DNA of 64,000 nucleotides. Origin: Fodinibius sp034521915 (lineage in GTDB: Bacteria > Bacteroidota > Rhodothermia > Balneolales > Balneolaceae). The DNA lies in the NCBI RefSeq assembly GCF_034521915.1, contig NZ_JAXHLU010000015.1:124001-188000 (forward strand), written 5' to 3'. This document shows positions 53,681-62,900 of this stretch, one piece after another (the stretch's first letter is position 1; each line of letters opens with the position of its first letter). The notes beneath the pieces were generated by a model. The model did no database searches and was not told the origin of the DNA. It saw only the letters and a list, made by a program, of their open reading frames with translations. The translations under genes and the position numbers were made by a program.

Positions 53681-54871
53681 ATGAATAGAATACGCTTACA
53701 TTTTTCTCACATATCTATACTTTTTTTGGGATGGCTAACATCGTGCCTTCTTATAGGCGGATGTACTTCTGAAAAAAATGTCGATCCAGAATCTCATTCT
53801 AAAAACCTTGAACAAGTACAATTCGCTGATTCTGTGCATGCGGAATTTGCGGAAGGATTTCAGATTACATATCACGAGAATTATAAATTGCTGGAGATTT
53901 TAAAGCCTTTTCAGGATCAGGTTGATACGCTCCGGTATTCGCTGGTTCCACGCGGTATTGCTGATAAAGTAGAGGTTGAGAATACGACGGAAATTCCCAT
54001 CCCAATAAATAGTCTTCTGGCAACTTCTACGACCCATATTGGATTGGTGCAAATGCTTGACGCGACGGATATTCTCATCGGGATGGTGGGCGCAGATTAT
54101 GTGTACAGTAAGGATGTTCGAAAAAGGTTGGAACAAGAAAAAATGGTGAGCTTGCCACATGGTGAATTAAACAAGGAAAAAATACTGTCGATGAATCCGG
54201 ATTTGCTAATGATTTCTGGAGGAGAGTCCTCACAATTTGATAATGTAAAGATTTTGATGGATTCCGATATTGATGTGATGATTAACTCGGAGTGGTTAGA
54301 AACAACTCCGCTTGGCAAGGCAGAATGGGTTAAAGTTCTGGCAGCATTGCTAAATAAGGAGCAGTTGGCTAACGAGAAATTTAATGCGGTTGCAAATGAA
54401 TATAATCGCCTTAAATCTAAGGTAAGTGAAGTAAATGATAAGCCGTTGGTTATTAATAATATGCCTTATAAAGGGGCTTGGTTTGTTTCGGGTGGAGAAA
54501 GTTTTACTGTCCAGTTTTTGAGGGATGCCGGGGCTGATTATCCATGGTTTGATTCGGATGAAACCGGAGGGCTCCGGAAGAGTTTTGAAGTGATCTATGA
54601 GATAGGATTGGAGGCAGATATTTGGATTAATCCCGGTGCGGCAAATTCAAAAGAAGATATTTTGGCGAAAGATTCTCGGTTTAAGGACTTTAAGCCATTT
54701 GAGACGGGTGAAATTTATAATAATAACAAGCGGACGAGCCCGGCTGGGGGGAATGATTTTTGGGAGTCGGGGGTGGTACATCCCGAAATAATACTGGCTG
54801 ATCTTATTAAAATTTTTCATCCGCAGAAGTTGCCCAATCACCGGCTCTTTTACTATCAGAAAATTGATTAA
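53681..54871 (+). CDS. btuF: Cobalamin ABC transporter substrate-binding lipoprotein
   Basis: A 396-residue BtuF/FhuD-type periplasmic binding protein. The lipobox LLIGGC places the acylated cysteine at residue 28. The two alpha/beta lobes carry the family pattern: ATSTTHIGLVQMLDATDILIGMVG (given in two parts), LSMNPDLLMISGGE, INSEWLETTPLGKAEWVKVLA with the spanning helix, and a C-terminal RTSPAGGNDFWESGVVHPEIILADLIKIFHP (parts). Assignment to B12 rather than iron-siderophore rests on the riboswitch directly upstream. Its stop and the next start share one base (TAATG). Confidence 0.92.
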   Translation: MNRIRLHFSHISILFLGWLTSCLLIGGCTSEKNVDPESHSKNLEQVQFADSVHAEFAEGFQITYHENYKLLEILKPFQDQVDTLRYSLVPRGIADKVEVENTTEIPIPINSLLATSTTHIGLVQMLDATDILIGMVGADYVYSKDVRKRLEQEKMVSLPHGELNKEKILSMNPDLLMISGGESSQFDNVKILMDSDIDVMINSEWLETTPLGKAEWVKVLAALLNKEQLANEKFNAVANEYNRLKSKVSEVNDKPLVINNMPYKGAWFVSGGESFTVQFLRDAGADYPWFDSDETGGLRKSFEVIYEIGLEADIWINPGAANSKEDILAKDSRFKDFKPFETGEIYNNNKRTSPAGGNDFWESGVVHPEIILADLIKIFHPQKLPNHRLFYYQKID

Positions 54872-55947
54872 TGGCCAACGAAACTGCAGACATAACGCCA
54901 CAACATAAGACGGGTATTCGTCCGCTCTATTTTGGACTGTTGATTGTCGGACTTTTAATACTTCTGCTCGTCAATTTAGCATTGGGTTCGGTTGATATTC
55001 CATTGGGTGATATTGTTCAAATCCTGATAGGAGGAGAGGCGGCCAGCGAAGCCTGGAATAAAATTATAATTAATATCCGCATTCCCCGAGCCGTGACAGC
55101 CGTTTTAGCTGGCAGTGCCTTATCAGTAGGAGGGTTGCTCATGCAAACACTATTTCGCAATCCGCTGGCCGGTCCGTCGGTGCTGGGTATTACCGCAGGG
55201 GCAAGTTTAGGTGTCGCTATTGTAATGCTGGCCGGTGGAACTATCACCAGTATTTTTGCCATTCAGCAGTTGTCAGCATTCGGCAGTTGGCTTATTGTGA
55301 TTGCCGCCAGCTTTGGTGCTGCTGCCGTACTCTTGTTGATCCTCCTTATTTCAATTAAAGTTCGCGATAATGTCACGCTGTTGATAATTGGACTGATGAT
55401 CGGGAATCTTACGATTGCACTGGTAAGCATCTGGCAGTATTTTAGTCGACCCGAGCAGATTCAGGATTATCTGATCTGGACCTTTGGCAGTCTTGGAGGT
55501 GTGCCACTGGATCAGCTGTGGATATTGGCCGTTGTCGCACTCGTTGGTGGTGGGATTGCAATGGCACTCTCAAAACCACTGAACGGGCTTTTGCTGGGAG
55601 AAAACTATGCCCGCAGCATGGGGCTGTCAGTTTCGGGGTCCCGGATCTGGATTATTGTGAGTACCAGTCTGCTGGCCGGTGGCATCACTGCATTTTGTGG
55701 ACCTATTGGATTTGTGGGCATTGCGGTCCCGCATCTTACTCGATCATTAATGGGAACGAACGATCACCGGGTGTTGATTCCTGCAACCTTGCTGATGGGA
55801 GCTATTTTGTTACTTGCCTGTGATATTATTGCCCAGGTTCCCGGTTCTACTACAACACTACCCATCAGCGCTGTTACTTCGATGGTGGGGTCCCCGGTTG
55901 TAATTTGGGTGATTATCCAGCGAAAAAATCTACAGGCCTCATTTTGA
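54871..55947 (+). CDS. btuC: Cobalamin ABC transporter permease
   Basis: A 358-residue FecCD/BtuC-family inner-membrane permease with about ten helices. Typical motifs are NIRIPRAVTAVLAGSALSVGG (in two parts around residues 67-88), MQTLFRNPLAGPSVLGITAG, LGSLGGVPLDQLW-like loop and the coupling-helix region ARSMGLSVSGSRIW followed by FCGPIGFVGIAVPHLTR. It transports cobalamin together with BtuF and BtuD. Start and stop each overlap the neighbouring genes by one base, so the three proteins are translationally coupled and controlled as one unit by the riboswitch. Confidence 0.95.
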   Translation: MANETADITPQHKTGIRPLYFGLLIVGLLILLLVNLALGSVDIPLGDIVQILIGGEAASEAWNKIIINIRIPRAVTAVLAGSALSVGGLLMQTLFRNPLAGPSVLGITAGASLGVAIVMLAGGTITSIFAIQQLSAFGSWLIVIAASFGAAAVLLLILLISIKVRDNVTLLIIGLMIGNLTIALVSIWQYFSRPEQIQDYLIWTFGSLGGVPLDQLWILAVVALVGGGIAMALSKPLNGLLLGENYARSMGLSVSGSRIWIIVSTSLLAGGITAFCGPIGFVGIAVPHLTRSLMGTNDHRVLIPATLLMGAILLLACDIIAQVPGSTTTLPISAVTSMVGSPVVIWVIIQRKNLQASF

Positions 55948-56969
55948 TGGAAAAAGGGAATTCTATCATATCGACTCACAATCTTGACATCGGATTTCCC
56001 GCTAAAGGGCGAAAGAAGTCTCCTACGGTTGTTGCATCTAATATAAATGTGGCACTGCAGGGCGGAGAGGTCGTGTGCCTGCTTGGTCCTAACGGATCAG
56101 GGAAATCGACGCTGATTCGTACCTTGGCTGGCCTGCATAACCCATTGGATGGAGAGGTCTTGCTTAATGGAAAGAATTTACGCGAATGTGCGGTGAAAGA
56201 AATTGCGCAAAAAGTTAGCACCGTTTTGACTGATCGTATCACTATTGGAAATATCAGCGTCTATGAGCTGGTGGCCTTTGGACGATCACCCTATACAGGC
56301 TGGTTTGGATCACTCGATAAAAAAGATGAAGAAATAGTGGAGTGGGCTATCGCCTCTGCAGGGATTGAGCAGTTCGTTGGCCGGGATGTGTTGCACCTGA
56401 GTGATGGGGAACGCCAAAAGGTGATGATTGCCCGGGCGTTGGCACAGGATACTTCTGCGGTGTTGCTCGACGAGCCCACAGCGCATCTGGATTTACCCAA
56501 CAGGGTGGAAATTATTCGATTGCTGAGAAAGTTAGCCCATGATACTCAAAAGGGTATTTTGTTATCTACCCATGAGTTAGATCTGGCTCTAAAGGCGGCC
56601 GATACTTTGTGGCTCATTAGCCGAGATGGAAAAGTGATCACGGGCACGCCCGAAGATCTCGTATTGGACGGGACATTTGAATCTGTTTTTGAAAAAGACA
56701 GCTTCGATTTCGATCGCAGCACCGGCTCCTTTACGCTGCACAATCCTAATAAAGAGGCTATCTATTTAACCGGTGATGCAGTACCGATCTTTTGGACGCG
56801 GCGCGCCCTTGAACGCGAAGGATATAAGGTAGTCGAAAATAACGGAACATCTCTTCAGGTTAAAGTGCATTCAAAGCAGGATACGTTTGAGTGGAAAGTT
56901 ATTTCGGACGAGGAAAAACTTTGTTATTCCACTATAAAAGATCTGTTGAGTGCACTAAGAAAAAATTAA
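55947..56969 (+). CDS. btuD: Cobalamin ABC transporter ATPase with C-terminal extension
   Basis: A 340-residue ABC ATPase starting at ATG 55947, overlapping the btuC stop (TGATG); the open frame begins earlier but this start fits the operon. Walker A GPNGSGKST is at residues 47-55, the Q-loop region TVLTDRITIG is in the expected place (the usual Gln appears replaced), the signature is LSDGERQKV, Walker B is AVLLDEPTAHLD and the H-loop is STHELDLAL. About 80 residues follow the ATPase core (SFTLHNPNKEAIYLTG to the end), absent from E. coli BtuD. Similar tails occur in Bacteroidota metal/B12 ATPases. The tail might sense nucleotides or ligand; that is a guess. Confidence 0.93.
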   Translation: MEKGNSIISTHNLDIGFPAKGRKKSPTVVASNINVALQGGEVVCLLGPNGSGKSTLIRTLAGLHNPLDGEVLLNGKNLRECAVKEIAQKVSTVLTDRITIGNISVYELVAFGRSPYTGWFGSLDKKDEEIVEWAIASAGIEQFVGRDVLHLSDGERQKVMIARALAQDTSAVLLDEPTAHLDLPNRVEIIRLLRKLAHDTQKGILLSTHELDLALKAADTLWLISRDGKVITGTPEDLVLDGTFESVFEKDSFDFDRSTGSFTLHNPNKEAIYLTGDAVPIFWTRRALEREGYKVVENNGTSLQVKVHSKQDTFEWKVISDEEKLCYSTIKDLLSALRKN

Positions 56970-57025
56970 AAATCATCCCAATAGGTTTTGAATTATTCGG
57001 TACGCCTCGTATTTTCGACGCGTGC

Positions 57026-57266
57026 ATTGGTTCCTATCGCCGAAATATTTTCGGGATGGGATTAAAAGGGAATCCGGTGCTTCTCCCGATTACTCGGGAG
57101 GAAAATCCGGAGCATTCCCCGATGCTGTGAGTTCCATAACCTTTTGATCTTTCTTGAACCACTGTTTCTCTCGGTTTAGCCGGGATGGGACGGGAAGGTT
57201 GTCAAAAGCGGAGCAAGCCAGAAGACCTGCCAACGCACAGCATTCGTAGCTTTCGGGAGAAAAGCG
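57026..57266 (+). promoter_or_regulatory. Cobalamin riboswitch 2 (before btuB)
   Basis: The same aptamer parts recur: GGGAATCCGGTG at 57069-57080, a CTCCCG/CGGGAG stem at 57083-57100, AGCAT/ATGCT stem at 57111-57126 with loop TCCCCG, ACCACTG, GGGAAGG and the B12 box GCCAGAAGACCTGCC at 57217-57231. The P5 stem covaries with riboswitch 1 (AGCAG/CTGCT there) while its loop is identical. The downstream hairpin at 57248-57266 shares 18 identical bases with riboswitch 1, including the CGGG loop that can kiss the CCCG loop. The first ATG after it, at 57275, is not btuB but a short frame. The 5' boundary is approximate. Confidence 0.93.
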
Positions 57267-57274
57267 AAGAGTAA

Positions 57275-57346
57275 ATGTCGTTTCTGGCTATCAGAACGTA
57301 TTTATACCTTCCAAGTTTGATACCCAAAGGTACGAATGATGAATAA
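57275..57346 (+). CDS. Short leader ORF between riboswitch 2 and btuB
   Basis: A 23-codon frame beginning MSFLAIRTYL and ending IPKGTNDE. Its ATG is 9 bases past the riboswitch's last hairpin, the same place the btuF start occupies after riboswitch 1, and GAAGAG precedes it. The TAA stop falls in the loop of a perfect hairpin AATGATGA/TCATCATT (57335-57355) that lies 20 bases before the btuB ATG. This layout suggests the riboswitch gates the leader and the leader's translation opens the hairpin for btuB. It could equally be a fortuitous frame. No homology to judge by. Confidence 0.45.
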   Translation: MSFLAIRTYLYLPSLIPKGTNDE

Positions 57347-57375
57347 ATCATCATTTGTAACCTAATTTTTAAATT

Positions 57376-59577
57376 ATGAACATAACAAAACAATTACTTT
57401 CAGGGTTGTGTACCTTGATGACCTTTCTTTGGATAACCGTGCCATCGTTGGCTCAGCAAAACAATGTAGAAACCGACTCTACAATATATGAGCTGGACGA
57501 AATTATAATCAGTGCCAGTAAATACGAGCAATCGCCGCAGTCGGTGGGGCGTAATGTTACGGTGATTTCACAGGATGACATCCAAAATGCTGTGTATACA
57601 AATGTCAGTGAGTTATTGGCGCAGCAGCAGAGTGTGCATATGATAGGAGCGGGACAGACACCCGGCTCGCTGCAGCAGGGATTTATCCGTAATGCCAATT
57701 CCAATCATTCCGTTGTAATGATAGACGGCGTTCGAATTAGCGATCCCTCCACCAATAACAATTCTATTGATCTTTCGGAACTTTCGCTGACCGGAATAAA
57801 GCGAATCGAAATTGTCCGCGGGTCCCACAGTACACTCTATGGCTCTTCAGCTATTGGCGGAGTCGTTAATATTATCACTAAAAAGAAGGGAGCTGAAGGA
57901 TTTAATGTAAACGCGGAAACCAAACACGGACGGTTTGGTGAAGGGACGTATTCCACAACAAATAGCCTTTTTGCTAATTACACTACTGATGGCGGATGGT
58001 ACGCCAATGTGGGCGCCAACTTTCAGCAAACTAACGGATTGGATGCAACTATTGATACCGTAACCAACACCAATATATTTAATCCCCAAGATCAGGATGA
58101 TTTTAATAAACTCGATTTAGTGGGTAAGCTGGGTTATTCTTCTGATCAATATGATTTATATGCTTCTTATAGACGGGTTGACCAGCGTAGTGATGTTGAC
58201 CAGGGCGCTTATCAGGATGACAGTAATGCTTATACCGAGTTTGGGCGCGATCTGTTTAATTTTGGAGGTGGTGTGGAATTATCAAAACAGGTAGCTATTG
58301 AATTCCAGGGTGCCTATTCTGATTTAAACAGAGATTTTATTAACGATTCATCGCTTGTGAGTCTTGGTGGTACGTATGATGGGATTTATACCGAACTTAA
58401 TGCCGAAGGATCGCTTTGGGAGAATGAGTTGAAGGCAGTTGTTGATGGGAATGATATTCGATTTGTTGCCGGTGCTTCTGCATCCCGCCAAACAATGTCT
58501 ACTCGCAATTATGTCTTTAGCCGTTCGCAATTTGGCGTGTATGAATCGACGACTGATTTGGACTCGTTAGGCTTAAAGGAAATTATTTATAACGGCTATG
58601 CCCAGTCGAATATTAATGGAGGATTAATTGCCGATCAGTTAGAGTTGTTTTCACTGGGATTGGGCGGACGATTGGTCCATCACGATGAGTTCGGCTCTCA
58701 CTTTACGTATGAGATAAATCCTAAACTGCAGCTCGCCGAATCAACGCTTTTATACGGCGCTATTACCAGTGGCTTTAACGCCCCTTCGCTGTACCAACTT
58801 TATTCGCCGTCGCAAAGTGCGGGTAGTTATACTAATCGGGGTAACGAAAACCTGGATCCCGAATCATCGATATCCTACGAAGTTGGATGGAAGCAAGACG
58901 TTGGCAAAAAGTTCTCTTTTGAACTGTCTGCTTTTCAAACAGTAGTAAGTGATGTCATCGAATATGTATACTTGTGGGATGGCGACACCGCAGTTGAAAA
59001 TTTAAGTGGCAGTTTTCCTGATTCGGACTACCTTGGTGATACCTATATCAATGCTTCCGAGCAGCAGGTATCAGGACTTGAAGCGTCGGCCACAGCCAGA
59101 ATTTCTCCCAAGCTTAACATAAAAGGCAATGTATCCCTTACGCGATCGACGTTAACATTTTCGCCGGATGATATTAATCCGGAATATACAGGGGGTAATC
59201 ATGTACAAATATTTGAGAGTGGAGCATTTGTAACTCAAGAAAAAGAGATCGAAGGCTTAACCCGCCGTCCATCTGTTAATACTTTTATTAGTGCATCTTA
59301 TTTAGCTACTGATAAGTTGCGATTTAACATCGATTCCCGATTCGTTGGTTCGCGTGATGATGTTTTTTACAGCGCCAACTTGGGACCTTTTGGGGCTCTC
59401 GATCGCAGTGAAGTCTCGAGTTATAATGTAACCAATGCTACGGTAGGTTATTCCGTTACGGAGAATCTATCTGCACTATTAAAAATAGAGAACCTTTTTG
59501 ATAGCGATTACCAAGAGATTAAGGGTTATAACACCCGGGGACGAGGATACTTTATTAAATTACAGTATCAGTTGTAG
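57376..59577 (+). CDS. btuB: TonB-dependent cobalamin receptor
   Basis: A 733-residue outer-membrane receptor. The signal peptide ends SLAQQ near residue 27. A TonB-box-like ELDEIIISASK follows at about 39-49, then the plug domain (SVGRNVTVISQDDIQ, MIDGVRISDPSTNNN, IEIVRGSHSTLYGSSAIGGVVNIIT in parts), a 22-strand barrel, and a C-terminal TonB-receptor end LLKIENLFDSDYQEIKGYNTRGRGYFIKLQYQL (quoted only to show its final aromatic/Leu residues FIKLQYQL). BtuB identity is inferred from the upstream cobalamin riboswitch plus homology to the BtuB/siderophore receptor group. A terminator follows the stop. Confidence 0.9.
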   Translation: MNITKQLLSGLCTLMTFLWITVPSLAQQNNVETDSTIYELDEIIISASKYEQSPQSVGRNVTVISQDDIQNAVYTNVSELLAQQQSVHMIGAGQTPGSLQQGFIRNANSNHSVVMIDGVRISDPSTNNNSIDLSELSLTGIKRIEIVRGSHSTLYGSSAIGGVVNIITKKKGAEGFNVNAETKHGRFGEGTYSTTNSLFANYTTDGGWYANVGANFQQTNGLDATIDTVTNTNIFNPQDQDDFNKLDLVGKLGYSSDQYDLYASYRRVDQRSDVDQGAYQDDSNAYTEFGRDLFNFGGGVELSKQVAIEFQGAYSDLNRDFINDSSLVSLGGTYDGIYTELNAEGSLWENELKAVVDGNDIRFVAGASASRQTMSTRNYVFSRSQFGVYESTTDLDSLGLKEIIYNGYAQSNINGGLIADQLELFSLGLGGRLVHHDEFGSHFTYEINPKLQLAESTLLYGAITSGFNAPSLYQLYSPSQSAGSYTNRGNENLDPESSISYEVGWKQDVGKKFSFELSAFQTVVSDVIEYVYLWDGDTAVENLSGSFPDSDYLGDTYINASEQQVSGLEASATARISPKLNIKGNVSLTRSTLTFSPDDINPEYTGGNHVQIFESGAFVTQEKEIEGLTRRPSVNTFISASYLATDKLRFNIDSRFVGSRDDVFYSANLGPFGALDRSEVSSYNVTNATVGYSVTENLSALLKIENLFDSDYQEIKGYNTRGRGYFIKLQYQL

Positions 59578-59603
59578 CGTATCACAACAAACAAGTGGTT
59601 TTG

Positions 59604-59635
59604 GCCTCCTTTCATAAATTCTGATGGAAGGAGGC
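59604..59635 (+). terminator. Terminator after btuB
   Basis: GCCTCCTT and AAGGAGGC arms extended by three further pairs (CAT/ATG with one wobble) give a 12-bp stem 27 bases after the btuB stop; the trailing T tract is short. Confidence 0.8.
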
Positions 59636-59717
59636 TCATTTATTGCACAGTATAAAATTGGACTTTTGAAAGCACTTTTTGTGGAGCTTCGACCACCAAT
59701 TGTCGACTAGCTTAAAG

Positions 59718-59813
59718 TTATCCACATAATTTTATATAACAGATAAAAAGGTCTGCAATATTTCGATCAAATTCCGTGATCTATTGTGGATAACTTCTGC
59801 TTTTTGTGGAAAA
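59718..59813 (+). promoter_or_regulatory. DnaA-box cluster upstream of nrdJ
   Basis: Two exact 9-mers of the DnaA consensus TTATCCACA occur in convergent orientation, at 59718-59726 (+) and 59785-59793 (as TGTGGATAA). A one-mismatch copy, TGTGGAAAA, follows at 59805-59813. The sequence between them is AT-rich. They lie 133-228 bases before the nrdJ start in a 368-base gap. DnaA regulation of ribonucleotide reductase is known for E. coli nrdAB; a chromosomal origin is less likely because no dnaA, dnaN or origin-linked gene is present. Confidence 0.6.
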
Positions 59814-59945
59814 GTTTTAGCCTTTTTGGCTTGCTCCATAGTCGCATTCCTTTATATTTAATTGACAGAAAACAATGTGATTCTGTGCTTTTTCGAAGCC
59901 TTCCAGATAAGTCAAAAATTATTAAAGTAAACCGGAGTTAGTCAT

Positions 59946-62900
59946 ATGAAATTTACGCGATTTTATACACAAGAGGAGTGGGACAGTCCATTTGGAGATA
60001 TGAATTTTGAGAGTCGAAGGTCGGAGATAAAAAATCCCGATGGGTCGACTGTATTTTTAATGGAGGAATTAATTGTACCTGAAAGTTGGTCGCAGGTATC
60101 TACCGATGTGATTGCCCAAAAATATTTTCGTAAAGCGGGTGTTCCCCAAATCACCAAAAAAGTAAAGGAAAAGGGAGTACCTGAGTGGTTGCAGCGATCA
60201 GAAGCTGACGAGAAAGCGATGAAAAAGGAAGGGATTGATGAAGATGATTATTATGGCGGAGAGTATGACAGCCGCCAGGTTTTTCATCGTCTTGCGGGTT
60301 GTTGGACTTACTGGGGATGGAAGCACGATTATTTTGATTCGGAAGAAGAGGCGAAGGTTTTTTATGATGAACTTAGTTATATGCTGGCTAATCAGATGGC
60401 GGCACCAAACAGTCCTCAATGGTTTAATACCGGTTTACATTGGGCTTATGGTATTAATGGTCCGTCGCAAGGTCACTACTATGTAGATGGAAAAACAGGA
60501 GAATTAACGGAGTCTGATGACGCCTATTCTCATCCGCAGCCGCATGCCTGCTTTATCCAGAGTATTGATGACAATCTCGTTAACGAGGGTGGCATCATGG
60601 ATCTGTGGGTCCGCGAAGCGCGACTCTTTAAGTATGGTTCCGGAACGGGAAGTAACTTTTCAAAAATCCGCGGTGAAGGAGAACCCTTGAGCGGTGGCGG
60701 AAAATCATCCGGATTGATGAGTTTCCTCAAAATTGGGGATAAAGCAGCCGGTGCTATTAAATCGGGCGGTACTACACGGCGCGCAGCCAAGATGGTAACG
60801 CTGGATCTTGATCATCCCGATATTGAAGAATATGTGAATTGGAAGGTCCGGGAAGAGCAAAAAGTTGCTTCCATGGTTGCCGGATCAAAGATATTGGAAA
60901 AGCATCTCAAGAAAATTATTAAGCTTTGCAACAAGCCGGTAGAAGTTGACGGACGTACATATAATGGTGCGGTAAGTCGTGATCCTGTGAAAAACAAAGA
61001 GCTTGGCAAAGCCATTAAGGAAGCTAAGCAAGATCAGGTGCCACTGAATTATATTGAACGTGTTGTTCAGCTGGCTGCGCAAGGGTATACCGATCTTGAA
61101 TTCGAAACCTATGATACGGATTGGGATTCCGAGGCGTATCGTACGGTAAGCGGACAAAATTCAAACAACTCCGTTCGTATTCCCAACAAATTTATGCGAG
61201 CCGTCAAAAATGATGACGAATGGAATCTTTATTGGAGAACGGAAAAGCGTAAGGCTGCCGAAGAAGGACGCGAACCTGAACCTCACAAAACAATGCCGGC
61301 CCGCGAACTCTGGGATCAGATCTCAAATGCGGCCTGGGCATGCGCCGATCCGGGAGCACAATATCACGATACTATTAACGAGTGGCATACATGCCCCAAC
61401 GACGGGCCGATTAACGGAAGTAATCCGTGCTCGGAATATATGTTCCTCGATAATACGGCCTGCAACCTGGCCTCGTTGAATTTGATGAAATATTTCAAAA
61501 CGGATGAGTGCAAGGAGTTTGATGTTGAGGCTATACGTAACGCTTCTCGTCTGTGGACGGTAGTGCTGGAGATCTCAGTACTGATGGCACAGTTCCCATC
61601 CAAAGAGATCGCAGATCTATCGTATAAATATCGCACGCTTGGACTTGGTTTTGCCAATTTAGGTGCAGCACTGATGGTTCAAGGCGTACCTTATGACAGT
61701 GATGAAGGATGCGCTATTGCCGGCGGATTGATGAGCCTCATCCACATGAATGCTTACAAGACGAGTGCCGAAATGGCGAAAGAGCTTGGTACCTTCGAAC
61801 GATTCGAAGCCAATAAAGAGCCGATGCTCAAAGTTGTCCGAAATCATAAACGCGCGGCTTACAATGTGGATCCCGATGAGTACGAGGATCTAACTGTGAA
61901 GCCGATGGGTATTGATGCAAATGAATGCCCTGATAATCTTCTTAAAGCTGCTCGTGAAGATTCTGATGAAGCCGTTAAGATGGGAGAGAAGCACGGCTAT
62001 CGCAATGCGCAGGTTACCGTAATTGCTCCAACCGGAACAATTGGTCTGGTAATGGATTGTGATACAACGGGTATTGAGCCTGATTTTGCGCTTGTTAAGT
62101 TCAAGAAACTAGCCGGTGGCGGACACTTTAAGATCATCAATCAATGTGTGCCTAAAGCGCTCGAAAATCTTGGGTACAGCCCTAAGGAGCGAGAGGAGAT
62201 TATTAATTATGCTAAAGGCTACGGAACATTGGATGGTTGTCCGCATATTAACGAGGAAAGCCTCCGTGAAAAAGGATTTGGCGATAAACAACTTGAGGCT
62301 ATTGAAGAAGCGTTGCCAAGTAGTTTTGAAATACAGTTTGCCTTTAACCAGTGGACCCTGGGTGAAGACTTCTGCAAGGATGAGCTGGGTCTTTCTGATG
62401 AACAGCTGGCAAATCCGCAATTTGATATCCTCAAGCATCTTGGGTTTACCAAAGAAGAAATTCAGGAAGCTAACGATTACGTTTGCGGAACAATGACGGT
62501 AGAAGGGGCACCGCACTTGAAAGATGAGCACCTGCCGGTCTTTGATTGTGCTAACCGCTGTGGACGCATAGGAACGCGATACATTAAGCCCAAAGGACAC
62601 ATTCGCATGATGGCTGCTGCTCAACCGTTTGTTTCTGGGGCTATTTCCAAGACTATTAACCTGCCTAATGAGGCCACGGTTGAGGACTTCAAAGATGCTT
62701 ATATGGATTCCTGGGAACTGATGCTGAAAGCGAATGCGCTGTATCGTGACGGTTCGAAATTGAGTCAGCCATTGAATAGTCTCAGTGATGTCTTTGAAGA
62801 TCTGGACGAAGAAGATCTGGACGAGGAAACAAAGGCAGAGCAAGATAAAGTAGTAGAAACAGCTGAGCGAATTGTTCACAAATATGTAGCTGAGCGCAAG

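Noticed and set aside
59718..59813. Chromosomal replication origin
   Set aside because: Two perfect DnaA boxes are too few, and no dnaA, dnaN, gyrB or gidA-type neighbour is present; transcriptional control of nrdJ fits better.
62109..62879. 256-codon open frame antisense to nrdJ
   Set aside because: It mirrors conserved nrdJ codons, has no family motif and low-complexity aromatic composition; a shadow frame.
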